From NCBI RefSeq assembly GCF_018492665.1, contig NZ_JAFVME010000001.1, positions 620,001-684,000 of the forward strand: a stretch of DNA of 64,000 nucleotides, given 5' to 3'. Positions 56,910 through 64,000 of this stretch are shown here, in pieces; the first letter of the stretch is position 1, and the number at the start of each line of letters is the position of its first letter. The notes under the pieces were generated by a model. The model was not told the DNA's origin and did no database searches. It saw only the letters and a program-made list of their open reading frames with translations. The DNA is from Pedobacter sp. B4-66. GTDB taxonomy: Bacteria > Bacteroidota > Bacteroidia > Sphingobacteriales > Sphingobacteriaceae. The translations under genes and the position numbers were made by a program.

Positions 56910-57302
56910 TCAGAAAATGATTTCAATTGCGGCTGATAAACACCAGCATATTGCTACGACAGTAAGTATTCTTAAGATCCCATTTGACTTTTTTGAATCA
57001 ATATTGAATACTTTATTTTCTCCACTTCCCTCCTTTTCTATTCTTAGTATACTGAAAAGAAAAAAATAATTTAGCCCCCCAACTATTAAACTAATTAACC
57101 ACACTAATCCTTTATTTTGTGGAAGTGATATAGCATCATTCGAAAAGACATTTATTACGAGTAGCACATTTGTTGTAATAAGAAAAAAAACACCAAGAGT
57201 GAGCAAAGATGCCAATATGTGGGTCAGAGAATTATAGCCGTCTCTCTTAACAAAGAAATTAAACAGAGTTTGATATATAAGTTCAATAGTCGTTTTAATC
57301 AT
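56910..57302 (-). CDS. Hypothetical membrane protein
   Basis: A 130-residue protein with four hydrophobic segments (about 30-52, 62-82 and 108-128, plus a weaker N-terminal helix). No known motif. It is convergent with the HTH gene. A plus-strand frame at 56800-57069 overlaps it, but that one has no coding character. I do not recognise the family. Confidence 0.6.
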   Translation of the reverse strand: MIKTTIELIYQTLFNFFVKRDGYNSLTHILASLLTLGVFFLITTNVLLVINVFSNDAISLPQNKGLVWLISLIVGGLNYFFLFSILRIEKEGSGENKVFNIDSKKSNGILRILTVVAICWCLSAAIEIIF

Positions 57303-57397
57303 TTTCTCAATGGTCTTCGTGTATATTCCAACTACCTCAAATGAGTTTAAGCCACAACTTTTGTGAGTGAGGATGGACTGGAAATTCTATTAATGGA

Positions 57398-58105
57398 TTA
57401 ATCATATATGATCCTAGCTGAGTCAAATCTTCGATCGTAATTGAACACATCATAAATTAAACGGGCAAGTAGGATTTTGATCTCCAATGCATCTTTAAAC
57501 TGATCAAAATGATAGTGGTATACCCATTGCTCTTCTTCAAGAATGAATCCCAAAGCACTAATCTCTTTGCCATCCCCAAAAACCCTTCCATAATCATAGT
57601 AAGCATCTTCATCATATAACAATGTAATTTCAATGATGTGGTCTTTTAATGTAAATCTGGCGAATATATCTGGTCTGGATTTAAAATACAGATTAAAACC
57701 ATTAAGAACCCCTTTAACCAAATCAAACAGCGCATTGTCAATCTCCTGACTATCGTATATTGGACTAATAGCAATCTGCTGCCATTCCGTGATTTTGTTT
57801 TCACCTTCGCGAAGCCTGTCTGCAAAATGGTCTGCTCCCAATAGATCGAAATATTTTTTATATTCTTCACTGGTCAACATCTTGCTGATATTTTTCGCTA
57901 TGCTTTTTTCTTCTGAAATGAGCCTGTAAAATGGATTTTGTATGCCTTTAAGGATATCGAGCGTTTTATTGATTTTTCTTAACGCTTTATTATGATAATG
58001 AGCATAAATATAGTCTCCTTCCTCAACATATCCGGAAATCAGTTTTTCAAGCTCTGCTTTCTCAATTTCATAGGCTTCAATTAATTCTTCGAGATCTGAT
58101 TTCAT
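57398..58105 (-). CDS. Hypothetical 235-residue acidic protein
   Basis: A soluble protein with an N-terminal coiled coil (LEELIEAYEIEKAELEKLI, then HNKALRKINKTLDILKGI) and an alpha/beta C-terminal part with EEEQWVYHYHFDQFKDALEI. No transmembrane helix or signal. No catalytic motif is evident. A 52-residue membrane protein is encoded 37 nt upstream on the same strand and may be cotranscribed. Family not recognised. Confidence 0.65.
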   Translation of the reverse strand: MKSDLEELIEAYEIEKAELEKLISGYVEEGDYIYAHYHNKALRKINKTLDILKGIQNPFYRLISEEKSIAKNISKMLTSEEYKKYFDLLGADHFADRLREGENKITEWQQIAISPIYDSQEIDNALFDLVKGVLNGFNLYFKSRPDIFARFTLKDHIIEITLLYDEDAYYDYGRVFGDGKEISALGFILEEEQWVYHYHFDQFKDALEIKILLARLIYDVFNYDRRFDSARIIYD

Positions 58106-58142
58106 ATAAAGCTATATATAGTAAACAAATAAGACTCGTTCC

Positions 58143-58301
58143 TTAAAACAGTCGCAGTACATCGATGATTAAAAGAAGTAATCCTCCAAAAATAAAGTAG
58201 TTTGAATATTTTTTCCCAGAACTCCATCCATCATTGTTCGTTGAATACTTTGTCATAAAACCAAGAAATATTAAACAAGCAGAAGATATTAAACCTATCA
58301 T
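58143..58301 (-). CDS. Small 52-residue membrane protein
   Basis: ATG at 58301 to the TAA at 58143-58145. The product has two hydrophobic helices, MIGLISSACLIFLGFM at the start and YFIFGGLLLLIIDVL at the end, joined by a polar turn (KYSTNNDGWSSGKK). It is in the same direction as the flanking genes and fills an otherwise empty 308-bp gap. Helical-hairpin topology and coding character support it as real; function unknown. Confidence 0.55.
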   Translation of the reverse strand: MIGLISSACLIFLGFMTKYSTNNDGWSSGKKYSNYFIFGGLLLLIIDVLRLF

Positions 58302-58413
58302 AATTTAGCAGCAATTAACTTTAAAATCAATATCGTTACATTTCCTGAAGAATGGAAATTTCCAAATTCAATCTGTGTACTTTCCTTAGGAACAATGCAA
58401 TAGAATTACTGAA

Positions 58414-58938
58414 TTAAGCAATTCCATTTACCTGAAAGTCAAAGTAGATTTTTTCTGATAGATTTATTTTTAAGTTGAAATAACATTTCCCTCCATCATA
58501 AACAACAATCTTCTTCGTTTTCCAATCATCGTTATCACTAATTGCGCAAAGACAATTTATCCAAACTTCCTTTTGTCCTTTTTTATTAACTAACACAATG
58601 TATTGTCTTTTATATCTTTTTAAATCAATGGTGTAATCACTTAAATCATAAGTGAACTTGGGATCTTCCAATTTCCTTTTCTTAAATCTTACCTCAGTTT
58701 TGTCATTAACAACTTTAACTGATTCTTTTACCAAAGAATCAGTTATTATGAGTTCTTCCCCTGTTAATTTAATTTCTTCCTTAGAGTTTTTATTTGGTAA
58801 AATAGCAATATACTGCTTCCCATCTGTTGTGTCAACTGACACCTCCCTATCGGGAACTTGAACATTCATTTGCTGGCTTTTTTGTCCACAGGACAATAAG
58901 CCAAATACAATTAATAGTATTGATAGAATTACTTTCAT
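58414..58938 (-). CDS. Hypothetical lipoprotein
   Basis: A 174-residue protein with a clear lipobox (FGLLSCG, lipid-bearing Cys at residue 17). The mature part is beta-rich and ends with a small domain holding WINCLCAIS and GGKCYFNLKINL. No known family. It overlaps the acetyltransferase stop by 4 nt, so the two genes are cotranscribed, with the acetyltransferase first. Confidence 0.7.
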   Translation of the reverse strand: MKVILSILLIVFGLLSCGQKSQQMNVQVPDREVSVDTTDGKQYIAILPNKNSKEEIKLTGEELIITDSLVKESVKVVNDKTEVRFKKRKLEDPKFTYDLSDYTIDLKRYKRQYIVLVNKKGQKEVWINCLCAISDNDDWKTKKIVVYDGGKCYFNLKINLSEKIYFDFQVNGIA

Positions 58939-59444
58939 AAACCTACTGTTTTACTTCTTCTTTCCATCAACACAGTATCTCGCCAAACCCCGTCCATCTT
59001 ACCTATCTTTTCCCTATAGCCAATTTTTCTAAACCCAAATTTCTCATGTAATGCAATACTGCCAAGATTTTCAGGAAAAATGCCTGATTGAAGTGTCCAA
59101 ATACCCTTTGCCTCACTCTCAGTAATCAGTCGCTCTAGTAGCACATTTCCAACCCCCATTCCTCTATAATCCTCATGAACATAAACGCTTACTTCCATTA
59201 CGCCAGCATACACAGCCCTTGAAGAAACCGGACTAAGTGCTGCCCAACCTGTTATGATCTCATTTATTGTTGCTACGAACCGGAGACCTTCTGAGTGGCT
59301 CTTGTTCCATTCCTCCCATGTTGGGGCCTCTGTCTGAAATGTAGCCTTTTTTGTAGAAAATCCTTGTACATATATAACCACTACTGATGGCCAGTTAACA
59401 GGCAGCATCTCCTCTACTACTATGTTTAGTTTGTTTTCGTTCAT
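58935..59444 (-). CDS. GNAT acetyltransferase, phosphinothricin-acetyltransferase-like
   Basis: A 169-residue acetyl-CoA-dependent N-acetyltransferase. The acetyl-CoA loop is YRGMGVGNVLLERLI, and the YAGVMEVSVYVHEDYRG strand before it and FPENLGSIALHEKFGFRKIGYREKIGKMDGVWRDTVLM after it (in parts NLGSIALHEKFGF and KMDGVWRDTV) are typical of the PAT group. The frame extends to 59543 but overlaps the upstream gene; the ATG at 59444 (MNENKLNIVV) fits the family length. Confidence 0.87.
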   Translation of the reverse strand: MNENKLNIVVEEMLPVNWPSVVVIYVQGFSTKKATFQTEAPTWEEWNKSHSEGLRFVATINEIITGWAALSPVSSRAVYAGVMEVSVYVHEDYRGMGVGNVLLERLITESEAKGIWTLQSGIFPENLGSIALHEKFGFRKIGYREKIGKMDGVWRDTVLMERRSKTVGL

Positions 59445-59452
59445 TTTAATAC

Positions 59453-59848
59453 TCAAGATTTGAACATCGGTAATCCAACTGCCAGAAATATAAGAATAGG
59501 TGCAACAACCATTATAAATCCTGTATAAGTAAGATAACTCCACCTGACTATAGGTGTCAATGTATTAAAGTCTTCAATCTTTTCAGCCGCACTTTTTCTA
59601 TGGTGAACTTTTCTAAAATGAAAGGATATTAATGAGATTACTAACAACAAAGCGAAACCAAAGACCATATATAAGTTTACATCTAAATAGTTTATTGCTA
59701 TAAACAGCCATAATATAATGATTATACCAATTGATGCATTGACCAACCTTAATCCTGAAAGTTCATTAAAAAAGCGTCCCCATATCTTTCTTTGAAGGTA
59801 TAGCGCAGAGTTTTCCAAATTCGAATAAAAAGCGTTTATTGATTTCAA
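59453..59848 (-). CDS. Hypothetical membrane protein with TTG start
   Basis: A 131-residue protein with three helices (about 37-53, 58-76 and 107-126) and a basic linker FRKVHHRKSAAEK. The only in-frame start is TTG at 59848. Eight nt separate it from the acetyltransferase start, so membrane protein, acetyltransferase and lipoprotein form one minus-strand set. Family not recognised. Confidence 0.6.
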   Translation of the reverse strand: MKSINAFYSNLENSALYLQRKIWGRFFNELSGLRLVNASIGIIIILWLFIAINYLDVNLYMVFGFALLLVISLISFHFRKVHHRKSAAEKIEDFNTLTPIVRWSYLTYTGFIMVVAPILIFLAVGLPMFKS

Positions 59849-59980
59849 TGTTTTATATCTGGTATATCAAATATAATGGATATTTATTCTCAATGAATAG
59901 TTAATGATTTATTAACCATTATTTCAATGAGGATATTGAGTACATTGTAAACAACCAAGTTCTAAACAATATGAAAACCA

Positions 59981-61264
59981 TCAATATTGTTCAGGATTCA
60001 ATAGCTCTTGAAAATTTGGTGTATCAAACACGAATTCAGGTTCTATATGATTAGGACTATAATTAGTGACAAGTGGAAAACGACTTGCCCGTTCTATGGT
60101 TACCATAAGTGCATGCGAACCCTTTCCAAAATAGTCTTCAAACACAGCTATTCCCCGTGACTTGTGGATTAAATTAATCTGAAATGAGCGCGTTTTGCCC
60201 TTGTAGTCAGTGGTGCTAACTTGATAAACATTTTTGCCCTTTAGCTGCACATCATTCATCAAACGTACACTTCTTTCCATTTCTTGCACGATCATAGTAC
60301 TGTCGTTTAGAGATATTCTCCGTTGAGGCCCACTGGAGGGAGAATAGACATAAAATCGCCCTTTGTACACATGAAGCTGTACCCAGTTACGAGGCAGATC
60401 ACCAAAGCTAATGTTTTTATTGGGCGTTTTTCTGTATTGCAGAAGCTCCTTAATACTTTGCAAATAACTCTTGTCTGTGCGTGTATAATCGAGATTAGTA
60501 AGCTCAGTAAAATATGGTGACTTCTCTCCGTCTTTATCCACATATACCGCATGTCCTTCCGCATTTGGTTTTCTCAGAAAAATAGTGTCACGTTGCTCCT
60601 TTTCGTTTTTTAATTGAATATCCCGTCTAATCTGACTGTACATGGGTGTGACCATACTAAAGAACGTCTTGAGAATAGCATCATAGTGGCGGTAAACAGG
60701 TTCATCTGGATATTCTTTCATAGGATCCTCTGGTGGCCCAAATCGGAATGACCTAGTTTTTCCATCCATTTTATAACTGAGAAGGTATGGAGATAAGAAC
60801 CCTTTCTTATAAATCTCATTCTGGTTGGGAAGTGTAGTAATCTGATGTGAGAGCAATAACTTTACAACTGAATCCAAATTAATATCTTCAAGCTGAAACT
60901 TTTTGAAGTTGTATCTCTCCCATTTACCCTTATACTTGATCACAGAATCTTTCTCATACATCGGAAAGGTTTCCGTCTGTTTATGATAGAAATACCCCTC
61001 ATATTTTCCATCCTTACGTGATATTACATTAATTATCCTGTCATTCCACTTGGCAAATATGTCAAGTCTGATCTCAAGATCATTAGCCGATTTGCTAATG
61101 CTTTTAAGTTCTCGATGGCTGGAGCTATTCCATTCAAAATCGGGGCACTCACAGTCCAGCGTAATTTCTTCAAATGAAAACCGTTTTTCCTGAGCGTGAC
61201 AAAGATTTAAAGAGAGCAAGATAGCCAGAAGGAGAGCAACGCTAAACATCTGATATTTCATCAT
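59981..61264 (-). CDS. Hypothetical secreted protein
   Basis: A 427-residue protein with a signal peptide (about 1-25, ending CHAQ). The mature part opens with FEEITLDCECPDFEW, which has a CxC pair, and is mostly beta-strand and charged loops; it ends FVFDTPNFQELLNPEQY. No membrane anchor, repeat or catalytic motif is visible. It is a single gene, exported to the periplasm or beyond. I do not recognise the family. Confidence 0.7.
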   Translation of the reverse strand: MMKYQMFSVALLLAILLSLNLCHAQEKRFSFEEITLDCECPDFEWNSSSHRELKSISKSANDLEIRLDIFAKWNDRIINVISRKDGKYEGYFYHKQTETFPMYEKDSVIKYKGKWERYNFKKFQLEDINLDSVVKLLLSHQITTLPNQNEIYKKGFLSPYLLSYKMDGKTRSFRFGPPEDPMKEYPDEPVYRHYDAILKTFFSMVTPMYSQIRRDIQLKNEKEQRDTIFLRKPNAEGHAVYVDKDGEKSPYFTELTNLDYTRTDKSYLQSIKELLQYRKTPNKNISFGDLPRNWVQLHVYKGRFYVYSPSSGPQRRISLNDSTMIVQEMERSVRLMNDVQLKGKNVYQVSTTDYKGKTRSFQINLIHKSRGIAVFEDYFGKGSHALMVTIERASRFPLVTNYSPNHIEPEFVFDTPNFQELLNPEQY

Positions 61265-61294
61265 TCTAATTTAATAAAATTCTCTAGATTTCGC

Positions 61295-61671
61295 TTATTG
61301 AATTGGAATGTTCGCGCCTAAAGCGTCTATCTTCTCTTCACAAAGAGATCTAACAATCTCCTGCATTTTAGCAACCTTATTTATCAGCTCTTTCAATTCT
61401 TCTTCCGCAATAACATAATCCATTTTATACCGGGAATCGACATAACCTCTTCTGAGCACATCAAAAGGATTAAATTCGCACTTATCTGATATAGGAGTTT
61501 TAGAGCTAAATTGGAAACCGTTCTTTTCATATTCATCCGCAATCCAATTGCTTCTTGCATAACTACCAAACAGAATAACTTTCTCAGAATTTGCTTCTTT
61601 TTTATAATTTGTAAAATTTCAACAATTTCCTTTTGCTGGATTTCGGGAAGATGTGTAAGTGAAGTTTTCAT
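61295..61671 (-). pseudogene. Remnant of a nucleotidyltransferase-HEPN gene (frameshift plus internal deletion)
   Basis: From the ATG at 61671 the frame reads MKTSLTHLPEIQQKEIVEIL, then loses sense. Shifting frame at an A6 tract near 61596-61601 restores KKEANSEKVILFGSYARSNW, the minimal nucleotidyltransferase motif, and continues to a stop at 61295-61297. The second part (FDVLRRGYVDSRYKMDYVIAEEEL, in parts RRGYVDSRYKMDYV, then MQEIVRSLCEEKID) resembles the C-terminal end of family HEPN domains. The catalytic DxD region and most of the HEPN domain, roughly 200 residues by memory of the family, are missing. This looks decayed, not a sequencing slip alone. Confidence 0.75.
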
Positions 61672-61763
61672 CTACTAACTTAATCAAACTTGAAAAAGTA
61701 AACCAAACCAATTTTTCCAGTATAGTAAAGTATCTTAGAAATAACATTATTGATTACTTACAT

Positions 61764-61771
61764 TACATTTG
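61764..61771 (+). promoter_or_regulatory. -7 promoter element TACATTTG before the small membrane protein gene
   Basis: A perfect TAnnTTTG element ending 14 nt before the ATG at 61786. No TTTG is found at the -33 distance, so the promoter call is partial. Confidence 0.4.
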
Positions 61772-61785
61772 AAAGTTTACAAAAC

Positions 61786-61977
61786 ATGAAAAATAAAAAG
61801 GCGCTTTTAATCTCTACAACTTTAATCATGCTACCTCTTATTGGTTTTAGTTTTATTCAAATGATAAAATCATTTCAATCAGACAAAAGTATTCTTGCGG
61901 CAGCGGGATTTCTGTGTTCCATCGGAGCATGGTTTCTTGTAATTAAGGCTTTCACTCCAAAGAAAGAAATAAGATAA
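61786..61977 (+). CDS. Small two-helix membrane protein
   Basis: A 63-residue protein from the ATG at 61786 (MKNKKALLISTTLIML) with helices at about 6-24 and 36-54 and a basic C-terminal tail (KKEIR). The longer frame from 61750 would overlap the -7 element. Family not recognised. It is bracketed by the pseudogene and the lipoprotein gene. Confidence 0.6.
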   Translation: MKNKKALLISTTLIMLPLIGFSFIQMIKSFQSDKSILAAAGFLCSIGAWFLVIKAFTPKKEIR

Positions 61978-62074
61978 CTGATATTTTTAACGCTATTGAT
62001 ATCTTTTTCAAAACATCATCAGATTAAATTTAACATAAAAAATATTTTATTCATATCAATGTTACCAAGTTATA

Positions 62075-62105
62075 TTTGGATATTTAATGTCAGAATTTAA
62101 CTTTG
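62075..62105 (+). promoter_or_regulatory. Promoter of the lipoprotein gene at 62140
   Basis: TTTG (62075-62078), a 19-bp spacer and TAACTTTG (62098-62105) match the Bacteroidota consensus exactly. The transcript would start near 62112, 28 nt before the ATG. A second TAnnTTTG (62071-62078) overlaps the -33 element. Confidence 0.8.
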
Positions 62106-62139
62106 TTTTAACCAAATATTCCTTTTATCTCAAAATTTT

Positions 62140-62943
62140 ATGAAAAGTATTTTTTACGCCCTATTAGCATCCGTTGTTTTCACTGCTTGCCAAGGCAACA
62201 AAGAAAACGCTGCGACTTACACTCCTAGAGTATTAACCGCTACAGAAAAGTTTAACTACAACCCTGAAACCAGAGGTGATACCTTGGCTCTTATTAGCGC
62301 AGTAGGCGATAATAAAGAGGCGACGGAATTATTTAATGTAAAATACATGGATACGGTTATTCAAATCCAAACAAACCCTGATGATAAAGCCTCTGCAAAT
62401 GGTAAATTTTCTTCGGCAGAATATGTAAACACTCAAAGAACTACTTTGTTAGTGCAAATTGCTGACAACTCAGGCCTTCAGGCTCCAGTTTATCTAATTT
62501 CAATTAAAGATAAAAAACCAGAAGTAATTAGCCTTTACAGAGCATCTAAAGGTGCAGAAGATAAAAAATACACCAAAGGCATCACTAAAGTTGGAAGAGA
62601 TGGATATGTTGTTAACAACGACTTCTTTGTTACCAATGTTAATGCTAAAGTTTTCTTAATCAAAAGACAGAATGAAGATGAAAGAATTCAGGGTGATTTT
62701 ATGTTAAAATCTCCTGATAAACAAACACTTGCATTTTTATGTGCTAAGTCATTTTTTCAGGTTCATTATCCTACGGGAAAAACATACAATCAACCTTTAA
62801 AAACCATTCCTACAGCAACTGGTAATGAATTATTTACCTGGGTAACGGAAAACTTTAAATGGGATAGAACTAAAGATGGCATCTCGTTCTTAATTCCTAA
62901 TGACAGTGATAGAATTGTTGATTTAAAAGAATTTAAAAAGTAA
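62140..62943 (+). CDS. Hypothetical lipoprotein
   Basis: A 267-residue protein with a lipobox (SVVFTACQG, lipid-bearing Cys at residue 17). The mature protein is rich in beta strands and polar residues, with no repeat or catalytic motif that I recognise. It has a textbook promoter and a strong terminator, so it is a single-gene unit and probably well expressed. Likely an outer-membrane or periplasmic lipoprotein. Confidence 0.75.
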   Translation: MKSIFYALLASVVFTACQGNKENAATYTPRVLTATEKFNYNPETRGDTLALISAVGDNKEATELFNVKYMDTVIQIQTNPDDKASANGKFSSAEYVNTQRTTLLVQIADNSGLQAPVYLISIKDKKPEVISLYRASKGAEDKKYTKGITKVGRDGYVVNNDFFVTNVNAKVFLIKRQNEDERIQGDFMLKSPDKQTLAFLCAKSFFQVHYPTGKTYNQPLKTIPTATGNELFTWVTENFKWDRTKDGISFLIPNDSDRIVDLKEFKK

Positions 62944-62962
62944 TCATTACACGTTTTTACAC

Positions 62963-62997
62963 AAGAAGCGCCTGTGTCATTGATACAGGCGCTTCTT
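62963..62997 (+). terminator. Terminator of the lipoprotein gene
   Basis: A perfect 13-bp GC-rich stem (62963-62975 with 62985-62997) with a 9-nt loop followed by T residues, 20 nt after the stop codon. Confidence 0.9.
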
Positions 62998-63002
62998 TTT
63001 TT

Positions 63003-63282
63003 ACCCCCCTTTTCTGAAAACCTCTCGCTCATTACCATTCTAAAGTCATATAAAACGTCCAAAACTACTTATTGCGTAGAATTACGTCGAATAGTACCGC
63101 AAAGCGCACCAGACGCAGCTGTCCATTTATATTTTTCCTATATTTAATTATTCAAATCGATAGAATTTTGGACTAAATTAAATTGATACTGCTACTTAAC
63201 TAAATTCTTATTGTTTTAGTTTTGAATCAGAAAAATATTGCTTTTGCGACCTAAAATATAGTCGTCCCTCGCATCACCTATA
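63003..63282. other. Intergenic stretch without a supported gene
   Basis: About 280 bp with no ORF of coding character on either strand. Several TTTG words occur near 63221 and 63243 but not at promoter spacing. Nothing resembling a tRNA or known small RNA is seen. Confidence 0.5.
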
Positions 63283-63342
63283 AACGTACCTTGTTCGTAC
63301 CTCGTTCGACCACAGTCGAACAAAGGGCGAACAAGGTACGTT
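63283..63342. repeat. Compound inverted repeat with nested hairpin and 11-bp direct repeats
   Basis: Outer 15-bp arms (63283-63297 with 63328-63342) are perfect reverse complements. A nested 7-bp hairpin (63304-63310 with 63315-63321) sits inside. The left side contains two 11-bp direct repeats, GTACCTTGTTC and GTACCTCGTTC, back to back. No T-run follows, so it is not a standard terminator. It is much more GC-rich than its surroundings. A REP- or MITE-like mobile palindrome is the best guess. Confidence 0.6.
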
Positions 63343-63481
63343 GAAAAGCCGACCAATCTTAAGGACCAAAAAAAAATTAAAAAAGGAAAAAACTACCCGA
63401 TTTGAACACTTTAACAGATATCAAATGCGCTTAAATCAATAATGATTTTACGTACATTAGATCAACAAATAAAAAAACTGC

Positions 63482-64000
63482 ATGAAAACATCTTTAAAGG
63501 TTCCTTTGGTTGCGATGCTTGCAATTCTCACCTCTTGTCAAAATAACGGCAAAAAATCTACAGCTAACGACGCAGCTTTATCTCCATCCAATCCTTTTCT
63601 TAGTCAAAGCAAATTACCTTACCAGGCTCCAGATTTTAATCAGATAAAAGATACCGATTTTAGGCCTGCATTTGAAGAAGGAATGAAAATTCATTTAGAA
63701 GAAATTCTTAAAATCGCAAACAATACCGAGGCACCAACATTCAAAAACACGCTTGTGGCAATGGAGAAATCAGGCGAAATGCTGACAAGAGTGAACAGGA
63801 TATTTGGCCTGCTCACCGGTGCAAATACAAACGATGACCTGCAGAAATTACAAGAAGAGATTGCACCTAAACTTGCGGCTCATCAAGATGCTATCCTACT
63901 AAACTCTGCCTTATTTAAAAGAATAGAGTCAATTTATAATACAAGAGATCAATTAAAATTAGATCCGGAATCGAAACGTTTAATAGAATATCAATACCAG
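63482..64000 (+). CDS. dcp: M3-family peptidyl-dipeptidase Dcp, lipoprotein form, 5' part only
   Basis: Reads from the ATG at 63482 to the window edge, 173 residues. After a lipoprotein-type signal (LAILTSCQN, Cys at residue 18) the mature N-terminus NPFLSQSKLPYQAPDFNQIKDTDF, in parts NPFLSQSKLPYQAPDF, then FRPAFEEGMKIHLEEILKIANN matches Dcp peptidyl-dipeptidases. The zinc site HExxH lies beyond the window. These enzymes release dipeptides from peptide C-termini; the signal places it in the periplasm or on a membrane. Confidence 0.88.
   Translation, partial: MKTSLKVPLVAMLAILTSCQNNGKKSTANDAALSPSNPFLSQSKLPYQAPDFNQIKDTDFRPAFEEGMKIHLEEILKIANNTEAPTFKNTLVAMEKSGEMLTRVNRIFGLLTGANTNDDLQKLQEEIAPKLAAHQDAILLNSALFKRIESIYNTRDQLKLDPESKRLIEYQYQ

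Noticed and set aside
56800..57069. Plus-strand open frame after the HTH gene
   Set aside because: It is the complement of the better-supported membrane protein gene at 56910-57302 and has no recognisable protein features.
63221..63260. Ribosomal or tRNA-type promoter with a missing RNA gene
   Set aside because: The TTTG elements are 14 bp apart, not 19-21, and no tRNA-like fold follows.
63283..63342. Rho-independent terminator
   Set aside because: The inverted repeat has no following T-run, and the preceding gene already has a strong terminator at 62963-62997.

Overview
The window is a stretch of chromosome from a member of the Bacteroidota, most likely Sphingobacteriaceae (Pedobacter-like). 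The phylum call rests on gliding genes (gldA, gldC, gldF, gldG), on families such as DUF3810 and the PL-type secreted nucleases, and on promoters of the TTTG-N19-21-TAnnTTTG type. The family call is inference from protein character. The DNA is AT-rich and gene-dense, with genes on both strands. I see no tRNA, rRNA, insertion sequence, prophage or CRISPR array.

Layout. 1-6.7 kb: end of a lipoprotein MsrA, glutamate dehydrogenase, cytochrome c maturation genes ccmB/ccmC/ccmD-like, a DUF421 protein, and a helicase-gldC operon. 6.8-12.8 kb: dihydroorotase, a DUF3810 putative metalloprotease, an HscA-like chaperone, an S1/P1-type nuclease and DedA. 12.9-19.3 kb: a DUF4397 lipoprotein, dnaN, gldG, gldF, two tandem outer-membrane barrels and gldA. 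19.4-26.9 kb: glycyl-tRNA synthetase, then a minus-strand operon porin > DASS carboxylate transporter > sdhC > sdhA > sdhB, which joins dicarboxylate uptake to succinate oxidation. 27-36 kb: TonB-dependent siderophore receptor, CAP-domain protein, LtaS-like sulfatase-fold enzyme, GtrA, aromatic amino acid hydroxylase with an SDR, and an NlpC/P60 peptidase. 36-40.6 kb: flavin reductase, FAH-family hydrolase, homogentisate dioxygenase and 4-hydroxyphenylpyruvate dioxygenase. With the hydroxylase these cover most of phenylalanine/tyrosine breakdown; the aminotransferase and maleylacetoacetate isomerase are not here.

40.7-49.4 kb: YihY membrane protein, outer-membrane barrel, orphan 7TM histidine kinase, TPR protein, riboflavin synthase, biotin carboxylase and threonine aldolase. 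49.6-54.7 kb is a glycolysis locus: a BadF-family sugar kinase, a NUDIX-fold NrtR-like regulator with a degenerate catalytic box, and an operon pfkA > second BadF-family protein > gapA. The second BadF protein has lost its N-terminal phosphate-binding motif. A 21-bp palindromic motif with constant 8-5-8 geometry lies in front of the first kinase, in front of pfkA, and also in front of the distant glutamate dehydrogenase gene. I propose it as the operator of the NUDIX regulator.

54.9-62 kb looks like an accessory segment. It carries small hypothetical genes, a DUF2975/HTH pair preceded by two 16-bp palindromes, an acetyltransferase, and the decayed remnant of a nucleotidyltransferase-HEPN gene. 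62-64 kb: a lipoprotein, a compound inverted repeat, and the start of a Dcp-type M3 peptidase cut by the window edge.
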